Source: Pegoplata infirma (lineage: Eukaryota > Arthropoda > Insecta > Diptera > Anthomyiidae). Taken from it: 64,000 bases of DNA. Location of the stretch: contig OY992536.1 of the NCBI GenBank assembly GCA_963921195.1, positions 108,464,778-108,528,777 of the forward strand, given 5' to 3'. How positions within the stretch are numbered: the stretch's first letter is position 1; each line of letters opens with the position of its first letter. Below, one piece after another: positions 22,150-32,999 of this stretch. The position numbers and the translations under genes are program-made. The notes under the pieces were generated by a model, which was given only the letters and a program-made list of their open reading frames with translations, had not been told where the DNA came from and ran no database searches.

Positions 22150-22680
22150 TTTTACTATCCAGTATGCTGCTTACTTTTACTTTTCAGTAGGGCCCCAAAT
22201 TCTTGTTTGCCCAAAGGTCCCGTCATACCTTAAGACGGACCTGCCACTGAGCATTGAAATTTTCTAAAAAGTACCTTTGTCACAATGTTTTTTTCCTAGA
22301 TGATCCTTTCAGAAGACAGAAATAGTACAAAATACAATTGTTTACTCTTTTTATCCTATTAAAAGCTAGAGGATCCCACATTTCAAATTTCAATGACGAT
22401 TACTTCAGCAGATTGAAAAAGTACCAAACAGTGGGCGTAAAAAGAGGCGTGATCGATGTAATCTAGCCTTTGTGCGCTCTGAAGGACCAATCTAAATATT
22501 GGTAAAAACTTTTTTGAAAACGAATTAGTAGTTTCAGAGAAATTTACGTTTTTGTCCAAAAATGGGCCTTGAAGAGGAAATATATGGTAACAGTAAAACG
22601 TCAAATCTTCAGGTTCCACTACTTTAAAGATATTTATTTAATTTAAACTTAATACTACTACTTTAAAGATATGGTAAATT
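22150..22680. other. Unassigned AT-rich sequence
   Basis: No gene, terminal repeats or array were found. A short minus-strand frame at 22383-22619 has no recognisable domain. Confidence 0.35.
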
Positions 22681-22684
22681 TAAA

Positions 22685-22942
22685 TTTAATACCTAGAGGG
22701 GTCATTAGTGAAAGCGAACCCATTTATTTTAACCTTCTAAAATTTTTTTGAAACATACCTACGCCCTTATCTCATCTCCCTAAGTTGGCTGCCATTTAAA
22801 ACTAAATTTTTATTAAATTTGCTCCAACTGTAATTTGTAGGGGAGCCCACTTAGGAAGTGAAGATAGGGCGTAGGTATGTTTGGAAAAATGTTACAGGGT
22901 AATAAAATGGGTCTCGACCCCACTAATGACCCCTCTAGGACG
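22685..22942. mobile_element. Foldback repeat, GGGGTCATTAGTG arms
   Basis: CTAGAGGGGTCATTAGTG near the left and CACTAATGACCCCTCTAG at the right are complementary. Inner ACATACCTACGCCCTTATCT mirrors AGATAGGGCGTAGGTATGTT. Related members are at 23020-23190 and 34485-35475. Confidence 0.75.
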
Positions 22943-23019
22943 CACCATTGTACCGGTATAAACTAATTAAATAAAAAAAATTATAGAAATTAAAAAAAAA
23001 AAATGAAGATAGAGGGTAG

Positions 23020-23200
23020 GTGTGTTGAGAGAATATGTTTGAACTAAAAAAATATTGTGGGTCGGTCATACATTCTCTAGGAGCACTCTTAGGGCAGTTA
23101 GAGTGGTTGGAGTAAATTTTAAAAAATCGTTCTAAAAAATGTTTAGGCGTAAAAATTAATGGGGGTCGGTTTTGCTGCTAACCCCTTTACGACGCAGACC
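23020..23200. repeat. Partial member of the same foldback family
   Basis: It shares the GAAGATAGAGGGTAGGTGTG, AAAAATTAATGGGGGTCGG and CTCTAGGAGCACTC-type words, but without complete arms. Confidence 0.5.
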
Positions 23201-23690
23201 TGATGTAAACATTAGAAAAAAACCTAGTTAAACATTGCAAAAAAACCTAGTTAAATTGTCACTGAAACTGTCGACAAAGTCTAAAATTTCGATAGCAAAA
23301 ATCGACATTTGGGCTTTTTAACACATTTCGATCTACTGTTCGATTTTTCGAACAGTAGAGATACATTTTTCAAATAATACTCGTAATAATGAATAAAAAA
23401 TGCGGAATTTCAGGTATATTTTGTTACGAATGTTAAGACTCATGTTATTTTTGGACTGGAGCTCCATTTTCTGGAAAACACACTAGTTAAACGTAAAATC
23501 CACATTCAATTTGATCTTAAGAGAATACAAATTTTTTCTTCAATGAAAAGCGCAAAAAGCAATTTTAAAAATTAAAAATATACACCCGAGTAAAAAAGCT
23601 TTTATATAATTATATATAATTTTATAAAATTATATAAATTTTTATCAAATTATATATAATTATATATAAAATTATTTTTAATGAAATAAA

Positions 23691-23929
23691 TGTTGAAATA
23701 AATTGAATTGAATCGTTAGGTTAAACCACCCTGTCTTAACAACACACATATTGTATGGAAACACCTATATGTTTTCTTATTCCTTTTTATGTTTATTCGT
23801 TATTTTATGTAAAACGTTTAAGTTCTTTTTACTTGTAAAGTTTTAGTATTAATAAATCATTTGACAACTTAACATCGCGTTTTATTTTCCTGATAGAAAA
23901 TTGGTTAATATACATCGAAAATTACAATA
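23691..23929 (+). repeat. Copia 5' LTR
   Basis: Begins TGTTGAAATAAATTG and ends AATTACAATA. It matches the 3' LTR at every base I compared. It ends in ATA rather than the common CA. Confidence 0.93.
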
Positions 23930-23944
23930 GGTTATGGGCCCAGC
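23930..23944 (+). promoter_or_regulatory. Primer-binding site, initiator-Met tRNA half
   Basis: GGTTATGGGCCCAGC directly follows the LTR. It is complementary to the anticodon arm of initiator-Met tRNA, the internal priming used by copia rather than 3'-end priming. Confidence 0.88.
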
Positions 23945-23961
23945 AGTGCTTAAGATTTAAG

Positions 23962-25158
23962 ATGAGTTCCTCGATGTATAACATTGAAAAGTTAAATGAA
24001 ACCAATTATGATTCGTGGAGTCTACAGATCAAAGCTGTACTCATTCATCAGGAATTGTGGTCTATCGTTTCGGAAGCTAAGCCAATAGTGGAAGCTGAAA
24101 TTGCTGTGTGGAAGAAAAAAGATGAAAAGGCAACGTCAACGATTATTTTAAGTATCACCCCAATACAAATTTCATACATAAGGAATTGTGAAACAGCGAA
24201 AGATTCGTGGGACATACTCCGTGAGGTGCACAGGCCAAAGGGTCCTGTCAGAAAGGTGACACTGTTCAAGCAACTTTTAAATATGCGTATGAGTGAATCG
24301 GAATGTGTTCAGCAGTATGTTTGTGGGTTTTCATCCATTGTCGATAAGTTGGCTGAAACGGGTATTGCACTACAGGATGAGCTGTTTGCAATAATGCTTT
24401 TGGCAAGTTTACCCAAATCATATGAAAATTTTGTTATAGCCTTGGAGACACGAGATGACCTACCAAAGCTTAGTGCGTTAAAATTAAAGTTAACGGAAGA
24501 GGGTGAAAGAAGAAAAGTAGGTAACCAATCGAAAGACGCTGAAGGTGCCACTCAAGTTTTTATGTCGCAGCAAAATAGAAAAGACAAAACTACAAATGTG
24601 AGTAGAAATACCAACGAAAAGAACAACCGTTACACCGGCCATAAAAAACAAAATTTTAAATGTTTTAACTGCGGTCGCAGAGGCCACTACGCAGCGCAGT
24701 GCAGAAACAACAAAACAGAACAACAAAGTGAGAACAAAAATGCGCATGCATATTCAGTTTTTTCTGCAACAGGCAACAACAATGATTTGAATCGTGATGT
24801 ATGGTGTATTGACAGTGGCGCTTCTTCACACTTGTGCTGTAATCGAAAATTGTTTGATACATTTGAAACATGTAGTGAGATGATCGTACTTGCTGGAGAA
24901 AATAAAATTGAGGCGAAGGGTAAGGGTAAAGTTCGTATTGCAGAATGTGACATTGTGTTAAATGATGTTTTGTTTGTACCCGACCTACAATGCAATTTTA
25001 TTTCTGTCGGCAGAGTAGCTGCAAAAGATGTTGTCAAATTTAATGATAAAAACGCAAGAATAATCGATCAAAGAGGAAAAGCAATTTTAACAGCAGAAAA
25101 ATGTGGTGATTTGTTTTTGTACAATAAAATGAAAAAAAAAATTGTTTTTTGTAAATAA
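23962..25158 (+). CDS. Copia gag and protease (5' part of the polyprotein)
   Basis: 398 codons starting at the first ATG after the primer-binding site. Residues 1-200 are a gag capsid region of the copia type (NYDSWSLQIKAVL near the start). A single CCHC knuckle, CFNCGRRGHYAAQC, is at 234-247 after a basic linker. The aspartic protease active site DSGAS begins at Asp284. The frame ends in a stop just after a run of ten A residues near 25131, whereas copia normally continues in one frame into integrase, so the stop follows from a frameshift. The downstream pol frame overlaps the last 17 bases. Confidence 0.93.
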   Translation: MSSSMYNIEKLNETNYDSWSLQIKAVLIHQELWSIVSEAKPIVEAEIAVWKKKDEKATSTIILSITPIQISYIRNCETAKDSWDILREVHRPKGPVRKVTLFKQLLNMRMSESECVQQYVCGFSSIVDKLAETGIALQDELFAIMLLASLPKSYENFVIALETRDDLPKLSALKLKLTEEGERRKVGNQSKDAEGATQVFMSQQNRKDKTTNVSRNTNEKNNRYTGHKKQNFKCFNCGRRGHYAAQCRNNKTEQQSENKNAHAYSVFSATGNNNDLNRDVWCIDSGASSHLCCNRKLFDTFETCSEMIVLAGENKIEAKGKGKVRIAECDIVLNDVLFVPDLQCNFISVGRVAAKDVVKFNDKNARIIDQRGKAILTAEKCGDLFLYNKMKKKIVFCK

Positions 25159-27907
25159 AATGTCTGATGCTACAAAATGGCATAATCGTTATGGACATTT
25201 GAATATGGCAAGTTTAAAAGAATTGTCAGAGAAAAATTTAGTACATGGTATGGAAGTAAAATTTCCTAACGAAATTAATTGTTCAGTGTGTTTAAAAAGT
25301 AAATGTACTACTAAATCGTTTTCAACTTCTGAAAATAGAGCAAAAGAATTATTGGAAATAATTCATACCGATATTTGTGGTCCGGTAAATACAGAATCAC
25401 TTGGTGGTGCACGTTATATATTGACGTTTATAGACGACAAATCTCGTTTTGTTTTCGTATATTTTTTAAAACACAAAAACCAAACATTCGAAATTTTTAA
25501 AGAATTTAAAGCCATGGTTGAATGCCAAACGGGCAAAAGAATTAAAATTTTGCGTTCCGACAATGGCACGGAATTCGTTAATAACGTTTTTGATGATTTT
25601 TTGAAAGTAAATGGTATTGTTCGTCAGCTCACTGTGCCCTACACACCACAGCAGAACGGGGTAGCAGAACGCTTTAACAGAACGCTGGTTGAAATGGCTA
25701 GAGCCATGCTGGTGTCTTCTAATATTGATGAGAATCTATGGGCAGAGGCTATAAATACAGCGGCTTATTTACGTAATAGATCTCCAACGAGAGCGTTAAA
25801 AGGTACAACACCATACGAGGTATGGTACAATCGTAAGCCAACAGTAAGTCACTTAAAAGTATTTGGTTCCGTAGCAATTGCGTTAGATAAAAAACATCAT
25901 CATAAGTTCCGACCAAAGGGGAAGGAATACATCATGGTTGGTTACTCCAATACTTCAAAGGCGTATCGTCTATATGAAAAATCAACAAGAAAAATTATCG
26001 TAAGTCGAGATGTTTATTTTATTGAGAATTTTGATTTGAAGGCAACAAATGATACACAACTGAATGAATCACAACAAGATAATTTTATCGTTTTTGAAAT
26101 ACAACATGAATTTAGTAGCTCTGATGGTAATGTTGAAGATAAAGCCAATTCTACAGAAGAGGCAAGAAGTGACAGTGATTTCGAATCCGCAGAAGAAGAC
26201 TCAGGTGCAGTGATGGATGGTAATCAGTTGGTTGGTTTTAAACCATTATTAGAAGATGGTGCCGTTGGTCCTGGGAGGCCTAGATTAATGCGTACAGGTA
26301 GGCCAGGAAGACCCAAAAAGCAGTACAACACTTTAAATCTGATGCGTGTGGATGAAATTAAGGTGCCTGATACAGTAAATGAAGCGTTATCGGGTGAGTA
26401 CTCTCAATGTTGGTGGGATGCTATGCAGGAGGAGTATAAAGCTCTCCTTGAAAATGATACATGGGAGATGACAGAGTTGCCACCTGGTCAGAAAATTGTG
26501 GGCTGCAAATGGGTGTTTGCTTTAAAGAGAAACAGGGAAGGTCATATAGAAAGGTTTAAGGCTAGATTAGTTGCAAAAGGTTATGCACAGACATATGGCA
26601 TAAATTATACGGAAACCTTTTCCCCCGTTGTCCGTTATGAAACAATTAGAATGATCATTGCCCTAGCTGCAGAATATGAGCTTCATTTGCATCAAATGGA
26701 TGTGTCTACAGCCTATTTAAATAGTGAATTAACCGATAATGTTTATATGACTCAACCCGAAAGTTTTATTGATGAGGAGAATCCTAACGGTGTTTTAAAA
26801 TTGAAGAAAGCTTTATATGGGCTAAAACAATCAGGTCGCCAATGGAACCTTAAGTTAGATTCAATTTTGAGGGAAATCGGATTTTATCCTTGTAAGAGTG
26901 AACCATGTTTGTATCAAAGGGCAAATGGTAAAAATATTAATTTGATTGCAGTATACGTAGATGATTTGCTTATAGCTTGTTCCAACTTGAATGAATTAAA
27001 TTTAATAAAATCTCAAATTTCAGAAAGAGTATCTGTAGTGGATAAAGGTCCTGCTAAACATTTTTTAAGTATTGAAATTGAGAGAGATGGTGTTGTTGGA
27101 AAAATTGCAATACATCAAAAGAAATACATCAGTGAACTTTTACAACAATATAAAATGGAAGAATGTCGTCCAGTATCTACTCCATTAGAAGCGAAATTTC
27201 AAGTTTTATGCAACAACGAGAATTGTGGTACAATAAATCCTGTCGAGTATCAGTCGCTTATTGGTTCATTAATGTATTTATCAATTTGTTCCCGCCCTGA
27301 TATTTTACATTCTGTTTGTAAGTTGTCTCAAAGAAACAAGGATCCCCATCAAGAACATATGGTAGCAGCAAAACGCATTTTAAAGTATTTGAATAAAACC
27401 ATCGATATTCAATTAGAATACCACAAAACTGGAAACCCTGTAGTATGTTATGTCGATGCCGATTGGGGAGGTGATGCAGTTAATCGCAAATCCTATACGG
27501 GATATGTTTTCATACTTGCTGGTGGAGTATTTTCTTGGGAGTCCAAGAAGCAGGCTACAGTGGCTCTAAGTAGTACGGAAGCCGAATATATGGCGCTTTC
27601 ATCGGCAACAAAGGAAGCAGTTTATTTAAAGAAACTTCTTGGTGAAATCCAGCTTCATTGTCCAGATAAAATCTTAATTCATGGCGATAATCTTGGTGCT
27701 TTACATCTAGTTAAGAATCCTATTTATCATAGTAGAAGTAAGCATATAGATATAAAGTATCATCATATTAGAGATGTTTATGTAGATGGATTAATTGATT
27801 TGGAATATTGTAATAGTAGCGATAATTTAGCTGACATTTTAACCAAGAATTTATCTAAGACTTCTCATGTTAAACTTGTAGGAGCCTTAGGCTTTATAAA
27901 TTTATAA
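25142..27907 (+). CDS. Copia integrase, reverse transcriptase and RNase H
   Basis: 921 codons as delimited by the first Met in this frame, which is probably not a natural start. The HHCC zinc site uses His14, His19, Cys47 and Cys50. The integrase triad is Asp77, Asp140 and Glu176 with D,D-35-E spacing. Reverse transcriptase begins with the KARLVAKGYAQ region and has the YVDD box with Asp607-Asp608. RNase H has Asp772 (YVDADW) and Glu813 (TEAEYMAL), and DILTKNL lies near the end. All catalytic residues are present and no internal stop is seen. It lies one frame forward of the gag frame. Enzyme parts look intact; production depends on how the frameshift is bypassed, if at all. Confidence 0.93.
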   Translation: MFFVNKMSDATKWHNRYGHLNMASLKELSEKNLVHGMEVKFPNEINCSVCLKSKCTTKSFSTSENRAKELLEIIHTDICGPVNTESLGGARYILTFIDDKSRFVFVYFLKHKNQTFEIFKEFKAMVECQTGKRIKILRSDNGTEFVNNVFDDFLKVNGIVRQLTVPYTPQQNGVAERFNRTLVEMARAMLVSSNIDENLWAEAINTAAYLRNRSPTRALKGTTPYEVWYNRKPTVSHLKVFGSVAIALDKKHHHKFRPKGKEYIMVGYSNTSKAYRLYEKSTRKIIVSRDVYFIENFDLKATNDTQLNESQQDNFIVFEIQHEFSSSDGNVEDKANSTEEARSDSDFESAEEDSGAVMDGNQLVGFKPLLEDGAVGPGRPRLMRTGRPGRPKKQYNTLNLMRVDEIKVPDTVNEALSGEYSQCWWDAMQEEYKALLENDTWEMTELPPGQKIVGCKWVFALKRNREGHIERFKARLVAKGYAQTYGINYTETFSPVVRYETIRMIIALAAEYELHLHQMDVSTAYLNSELTDNVYMTQPESFIDEENPNGVLKLKKALYGLKQSGRQWNLKLDSILREIGFYPCKSEPCLYQRANGKNINLIAVYVDDLLIACSNLNELNLIKSQISERVSVVDKGPAKHFLSIEIERDGVVGKIAIHQKKYISELLQQYKMEECRPVSTPLEAKFQVLCNNENCGTINPVEYQSLIGSLMYLSICSRPDILHSVCKLSQRNKDPHQEHMVAAKRILKYLNKTIDIQLEYHKTGNPVVCYVDADWGGDAVNRKSYTGYVFILAGGVFSWESKKQATVALSSTEAEYMALSSATKEAVYLKKLLGEIQLHCPDKILIHGDNLGALHLVKNPIYHSRSKHIDIKYHHIRDVYVDGLIDLEYCNSSDNLADILTKNLSKTSHVKLVGALGFINL

Positions 27908-27935
27908 TTTTATTTTAATTATAAATATGTGTGTT

Positions 27936-27944
27936 GAGGAGGAG
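27936..27944 (+). promoter_or_regulatory. Polypurine tract
   Basis: GAGGAGGAG immediately before the 3' LTR, the expected plus-strand primer. Confidence 0.8.
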
Positions 27945-28183
27945 TGTTGAAATAAATTGAATTGAATCGTTAGGTTAAACCACCCTGTCTTAACAACACA
28001 CATATTGTATGGAAACACCTATATGTTTTCTTATTCCTTTTTATGTTTATTCGTTATTTTATGTAAAACGTTTAAGTTCTTTTTACTTGTAAAGTTTTAG
28101 TATTAATAAATCATTTGACAACTTAACATCGCGTTTTATTTTCCTGATAGAAAATTGGTTAATATACATCGAAAATTACAATA
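27945..28183 (+). repeat. Copia 3' LTR
   Basis: The same 239 bp as the 5' LTR, followed by the second ATAAA. Confidence 0.93.
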
Positions 28184-28304
28184 ATAAAATTATATATAAT
28201 TATATATAATTAGATATGCTTTATATAATTATATATAATTATAAATACATCTATTTTGATGCGAAAAAAAAATATTAAGATGTGCATACGTTTTATATTT
28301 TATA

Positions 28305-28560
28305 CTCTCTAACCACAGTATGGGGGTATACTTATTATGTCATTCCGTGTGTAATACATAGAAATATCGGTCTAGGACCCCATAAATTATATTAATGTGT
28401 ACTTTTGATCCATGACCGATTTTAAGACATTCTATAGATCTCCGTCTATTTAAATAAGACACGATGTAGTCCAAAATAAAAGAGCTAGACTCCTGAAGTT
28501 ATACAAATGTATTTTATGGTCAAAGGCAGGTTAAGTTTGTAATTTTGACAACGTGGTACG
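28305..28560 (+). mobile_element. Mini-me-like repeat, subtype 1, truncated
   Basis: CCACAGTATGGGGGTATAC, CATTCCGTGTGTAA and AATATCGGTCTAGGACCCC are recognisable. The (GTCY)n tract is reduced to CTCCGTCTATT and the 3' half is lost. It lies inside the AT-rich foldback element. Confidence 0.6.
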
Positions 28561-28637
28561 TTGAGCATAGAGTGAAAATAAATATGCGTGGTTTACGCGA
28601 AAGTTTTTTTTTAATCTTTTATCCTATTCCTTCTAAG

Positions 28638-28803
28638 CCGTAAGCTCGTTTAAACTTTTATATGGCTCTGTACCAACATATTTATTCAATACAATTTGCT
28701 CAAAATCTCATTGGAGCTACATTTTAGCTAGATTGTGTTGGGAAAATATAAATTGGGATCTACAGATGCTGGTATTATTTTGCAGCATTTCAACATTTAT
28801 AAT
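28638..28803 (+). other. Exon-like open block in the foldback element
   Basis: A pyrimidine-rich tract and AG at 28636-28637 precede a 55-codon open stretch that ends at a GTGAGT donor (28804). The predicted peptide includes CSKSHWSYILARLCWENINW. No family is recognised. Joined to the nearest downstream acceptor (29179) it hits a stop after a few codons, so a real gene is uncertain. Confidence 0.15.
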
Positions 28804-29129
28804 GTGAGTATTTTTAAGCCGCTATGAGTGTTTTTAAGCCGAAAAACATAATTCACTAATTCATGTCGTTCATATTTATCTAATGTTTTCTTTTGTTTTT
28901 AATACGTTGCTATATTACTAAATTGAAATCAAGTATTTTTGTTCTGTTATTTCACATTTCTCATTATTTTTCCTTTGCTTTTAAATTTTTTAAAACATCA
29001 AAAAAAAAAAAAAAATTATTTAAACTTCAAAAAATTTTCATAAATTTTAATAATTTTGATGCAAATAGTAAACATTGTCGTTTTTAATTTAAAAAACGCG
29101 AATTAAAAGGTAAATATAACATATTTAAA

Positions 29130-29320
29130 TATAGAAATAGTTAAATTTTGTAACTGACGTAAATTTATATTCGTTACAGGTTCGCCATAAGATAATTCAA
29201 GAAGATGTCGTAATGCGTACAAATACCAAATATTTTCTGAAGAAGCGTGACAACAATTTTTCAAAAAGGAATATAAAAGTTCATCTCTAGCACGGTTTAT
29301 ATCTGTCATTCGTGATCTAT
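29130..29320 (-). other. Exon-like open block, minus strand
   Basis: Between a TTTGCTATAG acceptor and a CTGTAACG donor, the minus strand reads about 47 residues of unusually balanced composition, including NRARDELLYSFLKN and YLYALRHLLELSYGEP. I do not recognise the protein. The plus strand is also open here, so strand and reality are unsure. Confidence 0.2.
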
Positions 29321-30089
29321 AGCAAAATAAATTATAACACAACATACACTACACTTATGTTTTTTTAACGCTTTTATTGAATTTCTTAACACACGATCTA
29401 GATTAACAACTACCACTACTATCACGGAGGGAGTTTAATTTAGCATGGTAAGCATCATTTTGACATTGGATTGCTGTCAATCTATAGTAGAGCCGGTGCT
29501 CTACCATCAATAGTATACCATGATTTGAAGTATGATATTAGTGGTAGTTGTTATTCTAGACACTAAGGAATAGCTTTTGACTTTTTTTCGGTTAACCATT
29601 AGCGAATATATTATTATTTTTATTTATATAACCTATAAAATACAGCGAGATGTAACTCTTCAACGAATATCAATATTAATAGTTTGTATAATATACAGTG
29701 TTAATATTTACTTACAATAAATATTTTTAGTGGAATAAATACTTGTTTTTATTGCATTTAATAACCAAAATAAAGGAAATCTATGAAAAATAATTAAAAT
29801 GGGATAAAATTATTTGTGGGTTGCCTCATATCTTTTTATATAAAATTTTATATTTTTTTATAAAATTATATCAAATTAGATAAAAAACTTTTTCGGATAT
29901 AATTTTATAAAATTTTATCAAATTATATCTAATTTGATATAATTTGATATAATTTTATATAATTTTATAAAATTTTATCCACCAATTCCTGGATATAATT
30001 ATATATAATTTGATCAAATTATATATAATTTGATAAAATTGTTTATATCAAATTATATATAATTATATATAAACTTTTTTACTCGGGCA

Positions 30090-32500
30090 GCTTTACCACA
30101 AGAAAATAAAATAAATTTAAAATGAGCTTTTAATTTTATTTCCATACAAATTGTTTTTGTTTTTAAAATCGACTTTCAAAAAATGTATTGAAAATTTGAA
30201 ATTTAAAATAAAACTTTTGTTAAAATAGACTTTTTGTTTTCTTGTGGTAAGGGCCATAAATTTTACAAAGAACGAAATGCGTAAAAAATTTTAAACCATA
30301 TTTTTTATTTTCTTTTTGCAAAAAAAAAAAAGATTTTAATACCGAACAATTGTAATTGGAAAATAATCACTTAACAGGAAATGCATTAATCCCATGAAAA
30401 GATAACAAAATTACAGATATCTCAACAAATTCTGGCGGTTTTTAAATACTTATGTTTTTGCACTCAAAATATTTATAAAATATGCGTATTTTCGTTTTAA
30501 TTTAGTTAATAAAATATTTATATTCACACTTTTTTATTTAATTTTTTATTATTAAATTTAACTTTGCTCTATGTATGTTATCACTTTGAATATTTACTAA
30601 TGAATAATTAAAAAAAAAGAACAAACAAGATGGACTCCACCAATAAAGTCCGTCCGGTATTTACTTTTGTAAAGAAGAAGAGTCATAATTTGTTCAAATA
30701 TTTTTTCAATGGATTTCTATCGTAAATATTTTAATAATACTATAATGCAGAAAAAAAATACTTTTGCACTATGAAGAATTTTTATATGTGGAACAATTTT
30801 TTTTTACCAAGTACTTGTTGTCATATAAATCTTTGGCAATAAGTCAAAATAGTATAAATCGACATGATTCCAAAATTGCAATCCAAAATTTTCTAACATG
30901 TTCCGTTTGCGAGATATTCGCGTGAAAAAATGTCAAACGCGAATATCTCGAAAACGGAACATGTAAGAACATTTTGTAGCGCAGTTTTAAGTTCGTTAGG
31001 TCAATTTTATATGAACTCAAGTCCTATTTTTTAAAAACAACGTAACAGTGGTGCCCTTAAAGTGTTAAATTATTGTTTATTTTTTTACAGCGAATATCTC
31101 AAAAATTTTTAGATGGCAGATTTGGAATCAGTAGAACAAAATCTAAAAGAATCAGCTGGATTTCACTGGGAGGTTTTTGTTGTCGAACGGTGTAATTATT
31201 TAGCAATAACTCGAAAACAGAATCAGCTAGGATTTTCGTGTTAACGATTTTTAAAGTTCAAAATAAAGTGGAATGAAATGCCATTACTCGATTTAGTCAC
31301 CATTCTTACAAAACCTAAACTTGCTTGAAAAGGGGTGTGTTTGCTTATTGACGGTTAACAATTTTATTTCGATCGGACAAGTTTTTCAATTCCAAAAGGG
31401 ACTCCGAAAAAAAAGTTTGAGCCTGTTTGAGGGCTTGCTCTAAAAAATGTTCCAAACTTTTTTTTTTAGTTTTGACAAGCATACATTAAAGATTTTTGTC
31501 GCTCTTTAAAATAGAAACAAAAAAATTGTTTTTGAAAATTTTTTAGAGAAAGCCCCAAACCAGCCTTAAATTTTTTCGGAATCCCTTTTGGAATTAAAAA
31601 AAAAAACTTGTCGGATCTAAATGAAATTTTTCGCCGTTGATAAGCTAATAAAGCTCATAAAAATTCAAAAATCGAAAAAATCATTATTTCATGAGTAAAA
31701 AAAGTCCAATTTGACTATGAGCGAAAAAACAGCTCTTTAAAATTTTTTTGGACATACACAATTTTAGAGTCAGGAATTTTCAAAAATTCAAGAAATTTTC
31801 TCTGAAATTTCATTGGGGAATACTTTTAACCGCGTGCCGGCATGGGTTAACGTTGTCCAAAAAGCCTATTATTTAATATCAGAGTATGGTCCAAAACAAC
31901 CATTTGAAAATGACTGTTGGTTAATTTTTAGTAAAATGTTGCCTACAGCTATAAATTAGACAAACATTTTGATAAAAACACAATTTCTTGAAATCCGGTA
32001 AATTAAAATTGCTCCACAGACTAATTGGATGAAGGAATTTAACTAAGAATTTTTTTGTTCAGTCCCTGGGATATATTCAATGAAATCAAATGGATAAACT
32101 AATAAATTTTGAAATTTTGTTTCATTAAATTTTTAAAATTGTGAAAAAGTAGTTTTGAGCTCCATGCTAAAAATGTGCGTTTCTTTTGGACTCACGTTTG
32201 GGTGGGTTATCGATATCCGAAAAAAATAAAAAAAAAAAATTATCTGAATATTTACGAATTAATGCTATACAAAAAAAAAAATTTTTTAATAATAATTTTT
32301 TTTTTTAATTTTTTTATTTTTTTTAAATTATGTCCATTTTTTCAAAAACCCCAATTTTGATCCGCGATGCGAGAACAGAAGACATGGACCGATTTTGATC
32401 ATTTTGGTTTTAAAACTTTTTCTAACTTTTCCGCACTATTAATAGTTGATCTGAGCACTTCATCGGAATACGCACCACCCTACTGGATAATATACGTTTG
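30090..32500. other. Repeat-derived AT-rich stretch without genes
   Basis: A short inverted repeat at 30897-30964 (ACATGTTCCG to CGGAACATGT) and the sentences around it recur in altered form at 50660-51130, so the block is transposon-derived. About 31380-31620 holds a weak mirror (TCCAAAAGGGACTCCGAAAA and its complement). No coding region or array is seen. Confidence 0.5.
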
Positions 32501-32512
32501 GAACTATAGACT

Positions 32513-32945
32513 GTAGTAAAACTGCATTTACAGTTTTTCTTTTCGTGATCCTGTTTCCTTTTAAAGTGACTTTAAAGTTTTAGAGGATTAAATTTTATAA
32601 AATATATTTTTTATAGTTGTATTCAGAAAAAAGGAGGTAAGTTACGTCCTTTCAAAAATGTATACTTCAATATTATTCAAAATTTTCAACAAAATATTTT
32701 GATAAAGTTTTCAAATGACTTTATTAACATCCTTTTATCCTGATATGGCAAAATAAAAAAAGTGGAAAATAAGTGGAGATCCTCCTCTTTCATTTGATGT
32801 CACCAGTGTCATCCTAGGACAAGTAAAAATATTTCAAAAATATTTTACAAAATGTATCTTTCAAAACTTTGAAATCCTTTTAAAAGCAAACAGGATTACT
32901 CAATTTGATCTCTACTTTTTGACGTATATCATCCGGTTCATGTTT
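32513..32945. mobile_element. Foldback element, copy 2
   Basis: Left arm CTGCATTTACAG through AATTTTATAAAAT and right arm back to GGATTACTCAATTTGATC are partly complementary (ATCCTGTTT, CTTTTAAA, CAAAGTTTT words). It matches 20935-21335 over several hundred bases. Confidence 0.65.
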
Positions 32946-32999
32946 GTTATTGGCTGTCGGACGGTGATATATATCCTCTATCACTAAAGTGGCATACAA

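Larger units (their letters stand above)
23691..28183 (+). mobile_element. Copia-type LTR retrotransposon, nearly intact, young
   Basis: 4493 bp with two 239-bp LTRs that look identical, flanked by ATAAA (23686-23690 and 28184-28188). A tRNA-iMet half-type primer-binding site follows the 5' LTR, and a GAGGAGGAG polypurine tract precedes the 3' LTR. Domain order is gag, protease, integrase, reverse transcriptase, RNase H, which defines Ty1/copia. The only visible defect is a frameshift in an A tract near 25131-25141. It landed in the left arm of the AT-rich foldback element. Confidence 0.97.
23585..30087. mobile_element. AT-rich foldback element carrying a copia insertion
   Basis: CCCGAGTAAAAAAG on the left and CTTTTTTACTCGGG on the right are terminal inverted repeats. 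Both are followed inward by long runs of overlapping TATATAATTATATATAAT words (about 23600-28250 once copia is removed, and about 29820-30075). Without copia and one copy of its duplication the element is 2.0 kb. The interior (28260-29800) includes a partial mini-me-like repeat and exon-like blocks. No transposase was recognised. Confidence 0.7.

Noticed and set aside
24048..25037. Minus-strand frames across the copia gag region
   Set aside because: They are opposite-strand shadows of the well-supported gag-protease frame.
28638..29300. A plus-strand gene joining the 28638-28803 block to the acceptor at 29179
   Set aside because: The joined frame stops after about five codons, so it is listed only as exon-like sequence.
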